Virus record (IMG/VR): IMGVR_UViG_3300037583_000002
Location: 1-55,558 of that record
DNA from: a virus
Reading direction: 5' to 3' (one strand)
DNA: 55,558 bases
Below, in pieces: positions 26,776 to 35,386 of the stretch (the first letter of the stretch is position 1; each line of letters begins with the position of its first letter). Below the pieces are notes generated by a model, which was not told the origin of the DNA, did not search any database, and saw only the letters and a program-made list of their open reading frames with translations. A program made the position numbers and the translations under genes.

Positions 26776-26840
26776 AAAGGCTTCCTACAGCCTTTAAAAG
26801 TAATTAAGCTCACTACTGCTTTTCAGTTTGGGCTTTTTTT
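26776..26840 (+). ncRNA. Candidate plus-strand small RNA 3' end with terminator
   Basis: On the plus strand a 7-bp hairpin (AAAGGCT 26776-26782 / AGCCTTT 26789-26795) is followed by a two-part stem (AAGCTC 26806-26811 / GGGCTT 26830-26835, inner ACTG/CAGT) and a run of seven T. Every annotated gene here is on the other strand, so a plus-strand terminator is unexplained unless a small plus-strand RNA ends here. No clear promoter was found; the start would lie somewhere near 26700-26740. Confidence 0.4.
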
Positions 26841-27017
26841 AACTGTTTCCCCGAACAGTAGCTCTATAGTACTACTTAACATACCTTAAGCGCAAATCGT
26901 ACATTATTTTCCAATTGATCATCCATACTAATTACTTAGCCATTTTAAAACTCTTATATAACAATAACATAGAAATAAAAGTACAATGTTTTCAAGCAAA
27001 GTACGTACGAAAAGAAG

Positions 27018-27042
27018 AAAAAAAACCGACATATAATGTCGG
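27018..27042 (-). terminator. Intrinsic terminator after the scaffold gene
   Basis: On the minus strand a perfect 7-bp stem (CCGACAT/ATGTCGG, 27026-27042) with a three-base loop is followed by eight U. It closes the portal-scaffold transcript about 55 bases past the scaffold stop. Confidence 0.85.
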
Positions 27043-27096
27043 CTTATTTAATTTAAATGCTAAATTTTATATAGCCTAACTTTCTCCGGCTGTTTT

Positions 27097-28134
27097 TTAA
27101 TCAATATAATCCCCTCTTGCACGCGCTTTGGCCTCAGCACTTAGACCAGCAAACTCGTCATCTGACATACGTGAGATATCAATATCAGGTCGGCTATTGC
27201 CGCCACCTGTACCCGACAACTTGCCACGCTCTTTCTTAGCCGCAGCTAGCTTAGCCTTGGTATTGGTTTTCTTGGTAGGCTTAGCCATATCCGCCTTAGG
27301 TTTAGCTGTACGGTCAACTAAATCATTTTCAAGGGCAACTAAGCGAACCGACTTCTTAAGGGCTTCGGCTGGCGTAAGGCCACGCTCAACATACAGGTCA
27401 CGCATTTCGACAACCTCTTCGATTAGACCTTCGTCCGCCTCGTCGCCAGCACTATCAAGCTCTGGGTACTTTTCAGCTAGTGACTGTGCCGTTTGTTGCA
27501 GCTCAGACATTGCACGGTCTTGGTTAAGCTCATTGCGCACACGTTCTGACACTTCTTGCTCAGCTTTAGCCTGTACCGCTTTAGTTTGGCTAGCCATCAT
27601 TTTGCCAAATAGCTCAAAAGCCTTATCCGTCTCGCCATCAAGCATAGCCTCCTGCATACCCTCAAACTCTTCGCGGGTGAAGCCTACGGGGTCGGTTTGC
27701 TGCTCGCCCTGCGGTTCTTGGCTACCAGCCCCCTTCAAAGCGTCGATTTCCGTACGTAGGTTTTGCACAACAGACTCAAGGTTACGACGTTTCTCGATTT
27801 CCTTGTTCAGTCGTTCGAGCGGGACACGTCGGCCTTTAGCGACCTTAGAAGGTTTTTCAGCAGGCTCGTCCTCCTCACCTTCATCACCATCCACATCGTC
27901 CTCACCCTCAGACTCAGACTCATCTTCTTCTGACTCGCCGTCATCTTCTTCATCTGCTTCTTCTTCGAGTTCATCTGCTTCTTCGTGCTCGTCCTCAAGC
28001 TCATCAACAACATCGTCCGCAGGGGCTTCATCGTCCTCCACGAAGTCACCACGCTCCTCTGGCGTAGGTGGCGTGTAATCATCAAAGATTGCCGATGTTG
28101 CGTTAAGTCCATCAAGGTTACGGTTTGCAGCCAT
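27097..28134 (-). CDS. Capsid scaffolding protein
   Basis: The 345-residue protein has the usual podovirus scaffold form. A very acidic, disordered N-terminal third (residues about 30-95 are mostly Asp and Glu) precedes a helical region with coiled-coil character (residues 105-290, beginning VPLERLNKEIEKRRNLESVV), and a basic stretch (KPKADMAKPTKKTNTKAKL, near residues 277-295) could bind the capsid protein. It lies directly after the portal gene, two bases apart, and before the capsid gene. It should guide prohead assembly and then leave the head. Confidence 0.85.
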   Translation of the reverse strand: MAANRNLDGLNATSAIFDDYTPPTPEERGDFVEDDEAPADDVVDELEDEHEEADELEEEADEEDDGESEEDESESEGEDDVDGDEGEEDEPAEKPSKVAKGRRVPLERLNKEIEKRRNLESVVQNLRTEIDALKGAGSQEPQGEQQTDPVGFTREEFEGMQEAMLDGETDKAFELFGKMMASQTKAVQAKAEQEVSERVRNELNQDRAMSELQQTAQSLAEKYPELDSAGDEADEGLIEEVVEMRDLYVERGLTPAEALKKSVRLVALENDLVDRTAKPKADMAKPTKKTNTKAKLAAAKKERGKLSGTGGGNSRPDIDISRMSDDEFAGLSAEAKARARGDYID

Positions 28135-28136
28135 TA

Positions 28137-30266
28137 TTAGTCACCTCTGTTATTGTTTTTATTAGTGTTACTGTTAACTTTATTCGACGCATTATACGCC
28201 ATATCCATAGATTTCATAGCGATTTGGCTAGAAATACGCTTATCATTCATAGCGTTCTGGTTCTGATGGCCTCTAGCCGCCAAAGCGATACGAAGTGATA
28301 GCTCTTGCTCTTTAGCTACGCGCTCTTGTTCAAGTCGACGTAGTTCCATTTGAGCTTGATTGAAGCCACTTAATGAGTCGGCCTTAGCCATTTTCTCTTT
28401 AGCAGTCGCAAGTGCCACATCAATGTCTGCATCCACTTTTTCAAGCTCTTTGCGCAGCATGTTGATTTGGTGTTGAACCTGCATTTGTTCAAGCGCCGCT
28501 TGTTCTTCGCTAGGCTCACCAAAGCCTTGACTCTCCTTAAGGAACTCAGCGATTTCACTACGCTTGGTAAGGTTCGAGTGCTGAACGATCACATGGTCTG
28601 GGATAGCCACACCCATCTCACGTAAGCGCAGTGCTTCCTCAAACTCTTGGTCGGCCATAGTACCGCCCGAAGGCCTAAAGCTCACTTCAACGTCATAATC
28701 ACCAACGGTCACGTCATTGATTATGTTTCCGTCCTCGTCTGGCATATTGATACCGACTTCCTCTGTACGCTCCTCGCCATGAAGAATACTACTACCCGTC
28801 ACTTTAAAGTAGCGAGTCTCACTGTAGAAGTCTTGAACCAGCTCAAGTACCTTACGACCAACCATTCGACGAGCGCGTTTTAGGTTACTCACGATCACCG
28901 ACACTTGGATTTGACCACGACTCACAGCGGCCTCCTGCGCACGGCCTGATTGGTCAGCGCGAGCCGTACCAAGCATTGACGCGTTAACAGACGAAATCTC
29001 ACGGATAGTCGCAGCGGCCTTCTGCGAAATACGGTCGATACCTGTTGGTATCTGGTTAGGCTGAATCTTATCTGGTTTCTCGTAGCCACGTTTGTACTGT
29101 AGCACTAGGCCAGTTTCAGCACCGCGTTCCTCCAAGTCCTCCGCGTCCATATCAACCAGCGAGTCCTCTTGCACTACCCAACCGCTATTAGCTGTTGTGT
29201 TAACGATGTGCAACTCTTGCGAGCTGGTCTTGTTAAGTAGGTTCTGCGGGTCGATTAGGTTATCCACTGGACCGAACGGATTACCACGGCGGAAGTACGG
29301 GAAGAACGGCACGATAGTAAACGAGCGGTAGATTGACCAATCATCATGCAGCAGAATGTCGTCCGCTGTGACAGTCATTCGCACTCGACGACCTTTGCGT
29401 TTGATTAGCTCAAGGCCGTACTGCTCTGCGAACGCCTCCATTTCCTCTTTGTCAGTGCCGAAAGGAACTGGGCGCATATTGCCCGTTTTCATATCGACAA
29501 AATGGAACTGCTCATCAACCTCAAAGTGCTGGCGCTCGATAACGCGGACACGTCTTAGTTGTCGGCTGTCCTTCTCGTCCATCGAAGTTGTGCGGTTTGT
29601 GCCACCGAACGTACCTTCAAAGTATTCAAAGTTATCGTCCGTGTTGTAGCTGCTACTATCAACTAGGCGCTCTAAGCCTTCGACTTTCTCCCAGCCATAC
29701 GTAGCGCCAATCTCGTCAAGCGTTAGCCAGCGTGAGATAAACACCTCGTTCCATGTAGACGGGTCTGCGCTTTTCGCTTCACCGTCGGGAACAACGTCAA
29801 TCGGGTCTTCCGACGTAATAGTCACCTCACCTTGTAGGTTTTTCTCGAAGCTCATGCGAACGTCATAATACCCACGGCCTGTGATTAGGCCATCAGCAAA
29901 CACATCTTCTTCGGTATCGTCGAAGTGCGTTACCGCAAGAATACTGCGGGTGATGGCATTAAGCGCGAACGCAGTGCCCTCATCGCCGTAGTCACGCGGT
30001 CGGTAGACAACTTCAACCTTACGCTCAAGCTGCTCACCTATGATGGCGTTCACCGTTGATAAGATCATATTAAGCGTCAAGGCTGGTCGGCCTTCACGGT
30101 CTAGGCGGGCTTTATCCTCTTTGTTCCACTGATCACCTGCGTAAAAGTTGTTGTTACGCACAGCGCGTTTGATAAAGTCCTTATGCTTGGTGTTGTTCGC
30201 TTCCTCAAATCGGGTCTGATTATCACGAGCAACAACCCTCGGGTCTCTTTTCTTATTTCTACTCAT
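28137..30266 (-). CDS. Portal protein, P22-like
   Basis: The 709-residue protein matches the P22-type portal family (dodecameric ring at the packaging vertex). Visible family features are the start with FYAGDQWNKEDKARL and GRPALTLNMILS, the middle VVPDGEAKSADPSTWNEVF, VQEDSLVDMDAEDLEERG, and a helical barrel rich in Gln/Glu (residues about 590-690). Length is normal. It overlaps the small membrane gene by four bases (ATGA). Its last codons, Asn/Lys-rich, coincide with operator copy 5 (28161-28175). Confidence 0.92.
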   Translation of the reverse strand: MSRNKKRDPRVVARDNQTRFEEANNTKHKDFIKRAVRNNNFYAGDQWNKEDKARLDREGRPALTLNMILSTVNAIIGEQLERKVEVVYRPRDYGDEGTAFALNAITRSILAVTHFDDTEEDVFADGLITGRGYYDVRMSFEKNLQGEVTITSEDPIDVVPDGEAKSADPSTWNEVFISRWLTLDEIGATYGWEKVEGLERLVDSSSYNTDDNFEYFEGTFGGTNRTTSMDEKDSRQLRRVRVIERQHFEVDEQFHFVDMKTGNMRPVPFGTDKEEMEAFAEQYGLELIKRKGRRVRMTVTADDILLHDDWSIYRSFTIVPFFPYFRRGNPFGPVDNLIDPQNLLNKTSSQELHIVNTTANSGWVVQEDSLVDMDAEDLEERGAETGLVLQYKRGYEKPDKIQPNQIPTGIDRISQKAAATIREISSVNASMLGTARADQSGRAQEAAVSRGQIQVSVIVSNLKRARRMVGRKVLELVQDFYSETRYFKVTGSSILHGEERTEEVGINMPDEDGNIINDVTVGDYDVEVSFRPSGGTMADQEFEEALRLREMGVAIPDHVIVQHSNLTKRSEIAEFLKESQGFGEPSEEQAALEQMQVQHQINMLRKELEKVDADIDVALATAKEKMAKADSLSGFNQAQMELRRLEQERVAKEQELSLRIALAARGHQNQNAMNDKRISSQIAMKSMDMAYNASNKVNSNTNKNNNRGD
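28161..28175. promoter_or_regulatory. Operator copy 5 (inside portal 3' end)
   Basis: ATT-AGTGTTACT-GTT has an exact core and lies in the last codons of the portal gene, just before the scaffold gene. On the minus strand it reads as AAC AGT AAC ACT AAT, coding Asn-Ser-Asn-Thr-Asn. No promoter is visible, so it is a stoperator-type site. Confidence 0.65.
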
Positions 30267-30484
30267 TCACGGTCCAACCTATCGGTTAGTCGGTCAATTG
30301 CGTTAGTAAGCGCTGTGAGCGTTGTATCCAGCTTCGCACTGTCAATTTCGAGTGTGCGGATACTTGTCGCGTTGAGTTTCAGCTCCTCTTTGATGGGTAG
30401 TATGACTAGCTTATGCCACAAGCCAATCACGGCCACAAAAAGCGAGCCTAACGCGATTATCTGTTTTATAGTTTCAGCGTCCAA
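30263..30484 (-). CDS. Small membrane protein with coiled coil (holin/spanin candidate)
   Basis: The 73-residue protein has one hydrophobic helix at residues 9-31 (IIALGSLFVAVIGLWHKLVI) followed by a helix with heptad spacing (residues 42-72). It starts at TTG (30482-30484) with only a weak upstream AGGT. Its size and shape fit a small holin, antiholin or Rz-type helper, but many phages also carry such proteins without a lysis role. It is the first gene after the repressible promoter at 30530-30558 and overlaps the portal start by four bases. Confidence 0.6.
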   Translation of the reverse strand: MDAETIKQIIALGSLFVAVIGLWHKLVILPIKEELKLNATSIRTLEIDSAKLDTTLTALTNAIDRLTDRLDRE

Positions 30485-30529
30485 GTTTCACGACCTGTTG
30501 TTGTTATTATTATTATTTACTGTTAGCCA

Positions 30530-30558
30530 ATAATAACAGTAGCACTGTTAATTCTCAA
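30530..30558 (-). promoter_or_regulatory. Repressible promoter for the portal-scaffold genes
   Basis: On the minus strand TTGAGA (30553-30558), a 17-base spacer and TATTAT (30530-30535) form a good sigma70 promoter. Operator copy 6, AACAGTAGCACTGTT (30535-30549), lies in the spacer and overlaps the first base of the -10. A further half-site (ACTGTT, 30519-30524) lies near the expected transcription start. Confidence 0.8.
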
Positions 30559-30564
30559 TAAACG

Positions 30565-32289
30565 CTAAGCAGCCATACCGCTTTTATGACGGCCTCTAGT
30601 GCCGCCACCAAACTTACGCAATTTGTCCTTAAACGACTTTTTAGGCTTGGGCTTCTTCTCGTTACGAATACCAAATAGCATGAGCATTTGACCAATCCAA
30701 GCCAACGCATCCACTTGGTCATCATTAGCGCCTAACGGGAACTTAAGTAGCTCGTTCTGTAGCGAACTCATCCACGGTGTCGACTCTATGGTAGGGAAAA
30801 TAACCTTGCCCTGTTCCATACGACCCTGTATCGGCCTAGCACGTGTACCTTTGTCTGCGCCGCGTGTTCTAAGCTTCTCGTAACGAAGTGAGATACCACG
30901 TTCCTGCTCGGCCTTTTGAATGAACGGCTCTAGCGTTAGCTCAATCTGGCCTGTCTCGATACCAAACAGCTCAGGGTTATACTTCGTCTGAATCTCAAAC
31001 ATGCGGTCAATGATACCCAACGAGTTCCATCGGCCACGTATCAGGTCAACAATCCAAATATTCTGCTTACGGTCGATACCGACTACCACAAACACACTGT
31101 AGTCCGCCGTTTGCTTTGTAGAGATAGCCAAATCAGCCGCTGCATACAGACGCATGTCCTCCAACGGTGGTAGCTCGCCAATCTTGTAGTAGCGGAACAT
31201 ATCACGCGTGAAAAAGTCACCGTCCTCAGACACTGGCCTTTGCTGGTAAAGCGCCTCCCAATCTCGCGGTATCATGGCACGTTTTATACGACGTAGCGCG
31301 GGTAACGGATAACGTTCCTCGTGTAGCGCCTCGCCCTTCTTACGGTACTTTTCGTCCTGTGTCGCGATAGCTGGGTACTCAACCAAATCCCATTGGTCTA
31401 CGTCCTCTGGGATAGGTTCGCCCTTCTCCTCCGCCTCTTTTTTCGCTTCCTCAAATACGTTTAATAGCCAACCCGCAAGGTCATCATCGTGCCAGCGAGT
31501 CTGAATTATCAGCACACCGCCCCCTGGTGCAAGACGCGTGTAGAATGCCGATGAGTACCAATCTTTTACCTTTTGGCGGGTAACTTCCGACTCAGCTTCT
31601 TCACGGTTTTTTACGGGATCGTCAATGATACCTAAGTGCGCACCACGACCCGTTATCGGACCACCTACACCCGCCGCAGTGAAGCCACCGCCCTCGGTAG
31701 TCATCCACTTTTTAACGCTCTTAGTATCTGGCGATAGGCGTGTCTTGAACGCCGCCTTGAACTTGTCGGTGTCCAGTAGGTCACGACACTTACGGCTAAA
31801 GTCCTCTGCTAAGTCGCCCGAGTACGAACAGGTGATAACCTCATGCGTAGGGTTACGGCCTAAGTACCAGCTAGGGAATGTTTTAGAGCCTATTTCCGAC
31901 TTACCGTGTCGCGGTGGCATCGTAATCATCAGCCGTGGCGATAGGCCGTTCTCAATGTCCTGCGCGAATTTCTCAAGCCGCATACAAATATCGGCATGAA
32001 CCCAGCCGGGCATGTAAGCGTCATTATGCCGCTTAATGAAGGGTAAAAGACGACGACGAACCAGCTCACGTTCAGCAAGCTCTTTCCTAGCCTCAAGCTC
32101 TACGTTAAACGCCTCTATTTCTTCCTCTCTGACGCGTTTGAACTCATGTTCGATTCGTTGTACTGACTCTTTGTTAGATGGCCTCACAAACGTTCCCAGC
32201 TGCTTTGCGCAACTTAGGCAGTGTTTTTGGTCATACATTTCAAAGTGAGGAACAGTGCGTAAACATTCATGGCAATGCTCAGTCCTCAT
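30565..32289 (-). CDS. terL: Terminase large subunit with N-terminal zinc ribbon
   Basis: This 574-residue packaging motor and nuclease has the Walker A motif MPPRHGKS at residues 124-131, Walker B LGIIDD at 219-224, and a C-terminal RNase H-like nuclease region (AAADLAIS; DDQVDALAW near the end). I start it at the ATG at 32289, which has AAGGTGG upstream and overlaps the small-subunit stop by 11 bases; the longer frame would add 23 unlikely residues. Unusually, the N-terminus carries a four-Cys zinc-ribbon pattern (Cys6, Cys9, Cys24, Cys27) before the ATPase. It would work with the small subunit and the portal. Confidence 0.93.
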   Translation of the reverse strand: MRTEHCHECLRTVPHFEMYDQKHCLSCAKQLGTFVRPSNKESVQRIEHEFKRVREEEIEAFNVELEARKELAERELVRRRLLPFIKRHNDAYMPGWVHADICMRLEKFAQDIENGLSPRLMITMPPRHGKSEIGSKTFPSWYLGRNPTHEVITCSYSGDLAEDFSRKCRDLLDTDKFKAAFKTRLSPDTKSVKKWMTTEGGGFTAAGVGGPITGRGAHLGIIDDPVKNREEAESEVTRQKVKDWYSSAFYTRLAPGGGVLIIQTRWHDDDLAGWLLNVFEEAKKEAEEKGEPIPEDVDQWDLVEYPAIATQDEKYRKKGEALHEERYPLPALRRIKRAMIPRDWEALYQQRPVSEDGDFFTRDMFRYYKIGELPPLEDMRLYAAADLAISTKQTADYSVFVVVGIDRKQNIWIVDLIRGRWNSLGIIDRMFEIQTKYNPELFGIETGQIELTLEPFIQKAEQERGISLRYEKLRTRGADKGTRARPIQGRMEQGKVIFPTIESTPWMSSLQNELLKFPLGANDDQVDALAWIGQMLMLFGIRNEKKPKPKKSFKDKLRKFGGGTRGRHKSGMAA

Positions 32290-32785
32290 CGTGCGCCACC
32301 TTATACTCATCAGGTGACAATTGAATATCTTGTCCAGCCATTTTGAGTAGTTGCTCATCGTCCATAGTTTCCATCTGGCTACGGTTAGTGATGTTGACTT
32401 CGACTTTTTCAGGTGTTGCTAGGCCATGCAGCTTAACGAGCGAATCCACCGCACGTATTTCTTCCATCGCTGTCGCTGACTTGGCATGCGCCTCAAGATA
32501 TAGGGCTGTTGCGTCGTCCTTGGTGAACTCAATAGCCCCCGCTTGGACTGCAACTTGCCTTTGCATTTCGCGCATGTAAGAGATTGCTAGACTTATGTCC
32601 TCACGCTGAGATAACTCAGCCACCGCCCTTGCTGGGTACTTGTAACCCGCCGCACGAGCCGCCGCAGAAGGATTGATCCCCTGAGTGCGGCGTTGAACGT
32701 AGGTTTCTTCTTGTGCTGTTAGGCGGGCAATGCCAAGCGACGCATAACTCCCGCTAAGCGTTGATAGTGAATATTCCCCCGACAT
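32279..32785 (-). CDS. terS: Terminase small subunit
   Basis: The 168-residue protein has the Terminase_2-type N-terminal helix-turn-helix (NPSAAARAAGYKYPARAVAEL, residues about 38-58) that recognises packaging DNA, then a helical oligomerisation region, and an acidic C-terminus that should contact the large subunit. It lies directly upstream of terL with an 11-base overlap and starts one base after the previous stop, so the three genes form one unit. Confidence 0.85.
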   Translation of the reverse strand: MSGEYSLSTLSGSYASLGIARLTAQEETYVQRRTQGINPSAAARAAGYKYPARAVAELSQREDISLAISYMREMQRQVAVQAGAIEFTKDDATALYLEAHAKSATAMEEIRAVDSLVKLHGLATPEKVEVNITNRSQMETMDDEQLLKMAGQDIQLSPDEYKVAHDED

Positions 32786-33109
32786 TTACTCACTCCAAAC
32801 TAACGTGTTGTCACCAACAAGTTCCCACTGAGCAATATCAATATCGAAAGGTTCACGTACGAGGATGCGCACTGAGCTGTAGTCAACGCCACCCATACGG
32901 CACTCGCCAACGTACGCTACGTTAGGCGCATGTTTCAAGTTAAGCGTGTCAATCGCCGTCCCAGCGAACATGCCTAGTGGGATAACGAGTTTAAATTCTT
33001 GGGGGTTGCTTCGTGGCGTAACCACGTACTTGGTTTCAATTTCACTGGCCGTGTTCATAAGCTCTACGGCGGTGTTACGCAACGATTCAACAAGGGCATT
33101 TGTTTTCAT
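32786..33109 (-). CDS. Hypothetical first gene of the virion half (107 aa)
   Basis: The 107-residue protein has an N-terminal helix (residues 1-25) and a beta-rich remainder. I do not recognise it. I place the start at the ATG at 33109, which has GAGG nine bases upstream, rather than 13 codons earlier, because the longer frame would cover operator copy 7. It is the first gene of the terminase transcript, next to the divergent junction between virion and early halves. Confidence 0.6.
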   Translation of the reverse strand: MKTNALVESLRNTAVELMNTASEIETKYVVTPRSNPQEFKLVIPLGMFAGTAIDTLNLKHAPNVAYVGECRMGGVDYSSVRILVREPFDIDIAQWELVGDNTLVWSE

Positions 33110-33394
33110 TATTATTAGCCTCACTGTTATTTTTCCTAATAGTAACACTGTTAAGTTTTACAGCAAAAAATTTAGAAAAAAATATGGGCAAATCCCCCTG
33201 TGAAGCCCCTCCCCCCTTGTTTGTTTTTTGTCCTAGGTCGAAGGCCGCGTTTTCTGTGTCTGTGGTTGGTTGTTCATATGTATGTGCTTTCTCTCAGAAG
33301 GCGCGGTCGGTTCGGATCGAGTTTGATTCGAGTCATTCATAAATCGGGACATTGAACCTACTTAGGAGTCCCAACAACATAAAAGGTAAACATT
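33110..33394. other. Divergent junction between virion and early halves
   Basis: This 285-base gap separates the leftward and rightward halves. It holds operator copy 7 (33138-33152), an extra half-site (ACTGTT 33123-33128), an A+T-rich stretch, and a 5-bp stem (GGGAC...GTCCC, about 33347-33373) in the leader of the rightward gene. A leftward TTGCTG-N16-TACTAT promoter (33139-33166) is possible. For the rightward gene only a weak TTTACA-N17-AAATAT is visible near 33158-33186. Confidence 0.55.
33138..33152. promoter_or_regulatory. Operator copy 7 (divergent junction)
   Basis: AAT-AGTAACACT-GTT has an exact core. It lies over the possible leftward promoter of the terminase genes and could also affect rightward transcription from the same gap. 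Confidence 0.7.
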
Positions 33395-34870
33395 ATGAAA
33401 AACGTACTTATCTCTAACGCAGACACTAAAGGTTTCACAGCTAACGGCCAAGCAGCGCTAAGCATGTCAACCTCAGAGCTAACGAAACAAGCAGTGCTAG
33501 CAATAGATGAGCTATCAACGGTATACGGCCACCGTACGAACTATGTGGTACGTGGTATCGCATGGGCTATCAAGTCAGAGTTAAACAAGATGGTGCGCCA
33601 AGCGGACAACACTATCGCAACGTCAATGGCACTGGCAATCAAGGACGCAGACAGCGAGAGAATACGCAAGATGAGCAGCGCAGTGACCAGCGTGGCTGAT
33701 TGGGCTGAGGAGCTGTTCAAACAGTATCAAGGACATGCTCAAGTGCTTAGTACGCTTGGTGACTACGTGTTCGAGCTTCATCCATTCCAACGCGCTATCG
33801 AGGCTACGTTCGAGGTTAACAACGACCTTGATGATGGTTTCTTAGAAGATGGAGAGCTTAACGACCTTGCAGACCTTGGCTTCTACGAGGAGGACGATGA
33901 GGCCGCAGAATGGCTGGCAGAGAATGAGCTAGTACACGATATGCAGCAACACGACCTACGCAAGCAAAAGGTTAACGTGACACAAGCGATGGATAGCGAA
34001 CGCAAGGTTGTGTACGAGGACGTGAGCAAAGAGGAGTGGATTGATGATCGCCTACACAGAACACCTGACGAGTGGACACAAGGCGCTCAATACGGTGCTT
34101 GGGCAATCATGAAGCAACTACGTGGTAAAGCCATTGCGGATAAAAACTACGGGCTTGTGGTTGAACACATCGGTGATATGCCAGAAAAGAGCATACCATT
34201 CGCTACCAAGTGCATGCGCAAGGCCATCGACTTCTCAAACAAAATCGAACGCCTTGAGGGTAGAAAGCAATACGTACTCGACCAAATACACAAAATGGAT
34301 AACACAAGCGAGGAGCTAACAATCGCTGCAATGTCTAACGCAGTTCGCGACGACGAAGTTACAGAGGTTGATAAGCTACTACGTGAGACACGTATCGTAC
34401 ACGCCTACCTAGAGCACTACGCAGCAGAGTTCCGCAAGTTGCTAGACCTTGTAGAGCTAGACACGCCAGTTCGCGTCTACTCATCATACATGACCTTCGA
34501 CCCTATCGAGTTCCTAGTGGCGCAGATGGTTAAGAAGGCTGGCTACACAGGGACACGCGTTAGTCCACGCAAGCAAGCTGAGTTCCAAGCTGACGCATAC
34601 CGACTGCTGGGCAACCCAACAACAATCGAGTCATTCACAACTGACGACGGTGTTGAGTTCTGGGGTGTTCATTTCACACAAGGTAGCGAGAAGAAGCTGG
34701 CCGAGGCTGCTAAAGAGATAAGCAAAGTACGCGCAATCCAATACCGCCAAGACGAGTTGGCTGCAAGAGCTGCGAAGCTTGAGAAGCTAACGAAATCAAC
34801 AGCAATGCGCAATAAAAAGCCTACTAGCCCGTTAGAGCTAGAGGCTATCACAAACAAATTTCTTTTCTAA
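33395..34870 (+). CDS. Hypothetical early protein (491 aa)
   Basis: A 491-residue, mostly helical and acidic protein, with a very acidic patch near residues 148-175 (NNDLDDGFLEDGELNDL) and basic ends. No membrane segment or catalytic motif can be seen, and I do not recognise the family. It has an AAAGG ribosome-binding site eight bases before the ATG and is the first rightward gene. A strong hairpin follows it. First early genes of phages often act on the host, but nothing in the sequence proves that here. Confidence 0.75.
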   Translation: MKNVLISNADTKGFTANGQAALSMSTSELTKQAVLAIDELSTVYGHRTNYVVRGIAWAIKSELNKMVRQADNTIATSMALAIKDADSERIRKMSSAVTSVADWAEELFKQYQGHAQVLSTLGDYVFELHPFQRAIEATFEVNNDLDDGFLEDGELNDLADLGFYEEDDEAAEWLAENELVHDMQQHDLRKQKVNVTQAMDSERKVVYEDVSKEEWIDDRLHRTPDEWTQGAQYGAWAIMKQLRGKAIADKNYGLVVEHIGDMPEKSIPFATKCMRKAIDFSNKIERLEGRKQYVLDQIHKMDNTSEELTIAAMSNAVRDDEVTEVDKLLRETRIVHAYLEHYAAEFRKLLDLVELDTPVRVYSSYMTFDPIEFLVAQMVKKAGYTGTRVSPRKQAEFQADAYRLLGNPTTIESFTTDDGVEFWGVHFTQGSEKKLAEAAKEISKVRAIQYRQDELAARAAKLEKLTKSTAMRNKKPTSPLELEAITNKFLF

Positions 34871-34892
34871 GATAACTTAGCTAAGAAACTAC

Positions 34893-34918
34893 GAGCAGGG
34901 TGCGGGAACACCCTGCTC
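34893..34918 (+). terminator. Strong intergenic hairpin
   Basis: A perfect 10-bp stem (GAGCAGGGTG / CACCCTGCTC) with a six-base loop follows the 491-residue gene. The downstream bases (ATTTCT) are only partly U-rich, so it may be a partial terminator or an RNA-stabilising end. Confidence 0.65.
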
Positions 34919-34948
34919 ATTTCTGAAATATAAAAGAGGTAAATATCT

Positions 34949-35386
34949 ATGTCAACCAACACATTATCACTTGATTCATTATTCGACACTGACGACTTAT
35001 TCGGTAGCGCTGCTGCCTATGAAGCAACACTTAACGCCCTAGATGCACCTGTGGAAACAGAGGAGGAGGAAATAGAAAAAATCCGTATACGCGCCTACAG
35101 CGAGGAGTATTACCAATGGATAGGCAAACGTATACCTACACCCGAGAAAAGCCCTGAGATAAATGCTGTGGAGGCGATAGTTGAGTCTGTAGCTGGTACT
35201 CACTGTAAAGCATGTAACGGAACAGGTCTGTACCGTATCCACAAGCACAACAAAGACATTCCATGCGCCAAGTGTGCTGGCAAAGGTAAAGTGACGGCTA
35301 TTGACGAAGCGCGTAGCCGTGCATACGCAGCACGCCGTGCTAAAGGTCTAGCGATGAGCACAAGCCACACTGACTACTTACACTAA
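34949..35386 (+). CDS. Protein with DnaJ-type double zinc-binding motif (145 aa)
   Basis: A 145-residue protein. Residues 86-93 read CKACNGTG and residues 106-113 CAKCAGKG, two CxxCxGxG units as in the zinc centre of DnaJ; two such units can hold one zinc ion. The N-terminal 80 residues are acidic and have no J domain (no HPD), so it is not a DnaJ itself. It may bind protein or RNA. It has an AGAGG site before the ATG and is co-oriented with the 491-residue gene. Confidence 0.7.
   Translation: MSTNTLSLDSLFDTDDLFGSAAAYEATLNALDAPVETEEEEIEKIRIRAYSEEYYQWIGKRIPTPEKSPEINAVEAIVESVAGTHCKACNGTGLYRIHKHNKDIPCAKCAGKGKVTAIDEARSRAYAARRAKGLAMSTSHTDYLH

Larger units (their letters stand above)
26140..27096. 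other. 957-base gap between capsid and scaffold genes with regulatory elements
   Basis: This A+T-rich gap holds, from left to right: a leader of about 170 bases for the capsid gene, the capsid promoter (26321-26349), a terminator (26373-26406), a 49-codon gene (26417-26566), a small hairpin (26776-26795), a plus-strand terminator (26806-26840) that faces away from the virion genes, a weak operator-like word (26854-26868), and the scaffold terminator (27018-27042). I see no further gene in 26570-27017. Confidence 0.7.

Noticed and set aside
27128-28078. 316-codon plus-strand frame
   Set aside because: It is the Ser-rich mirror of the acidic scaffold gene on the other strand; no ribosome-binding site or family.
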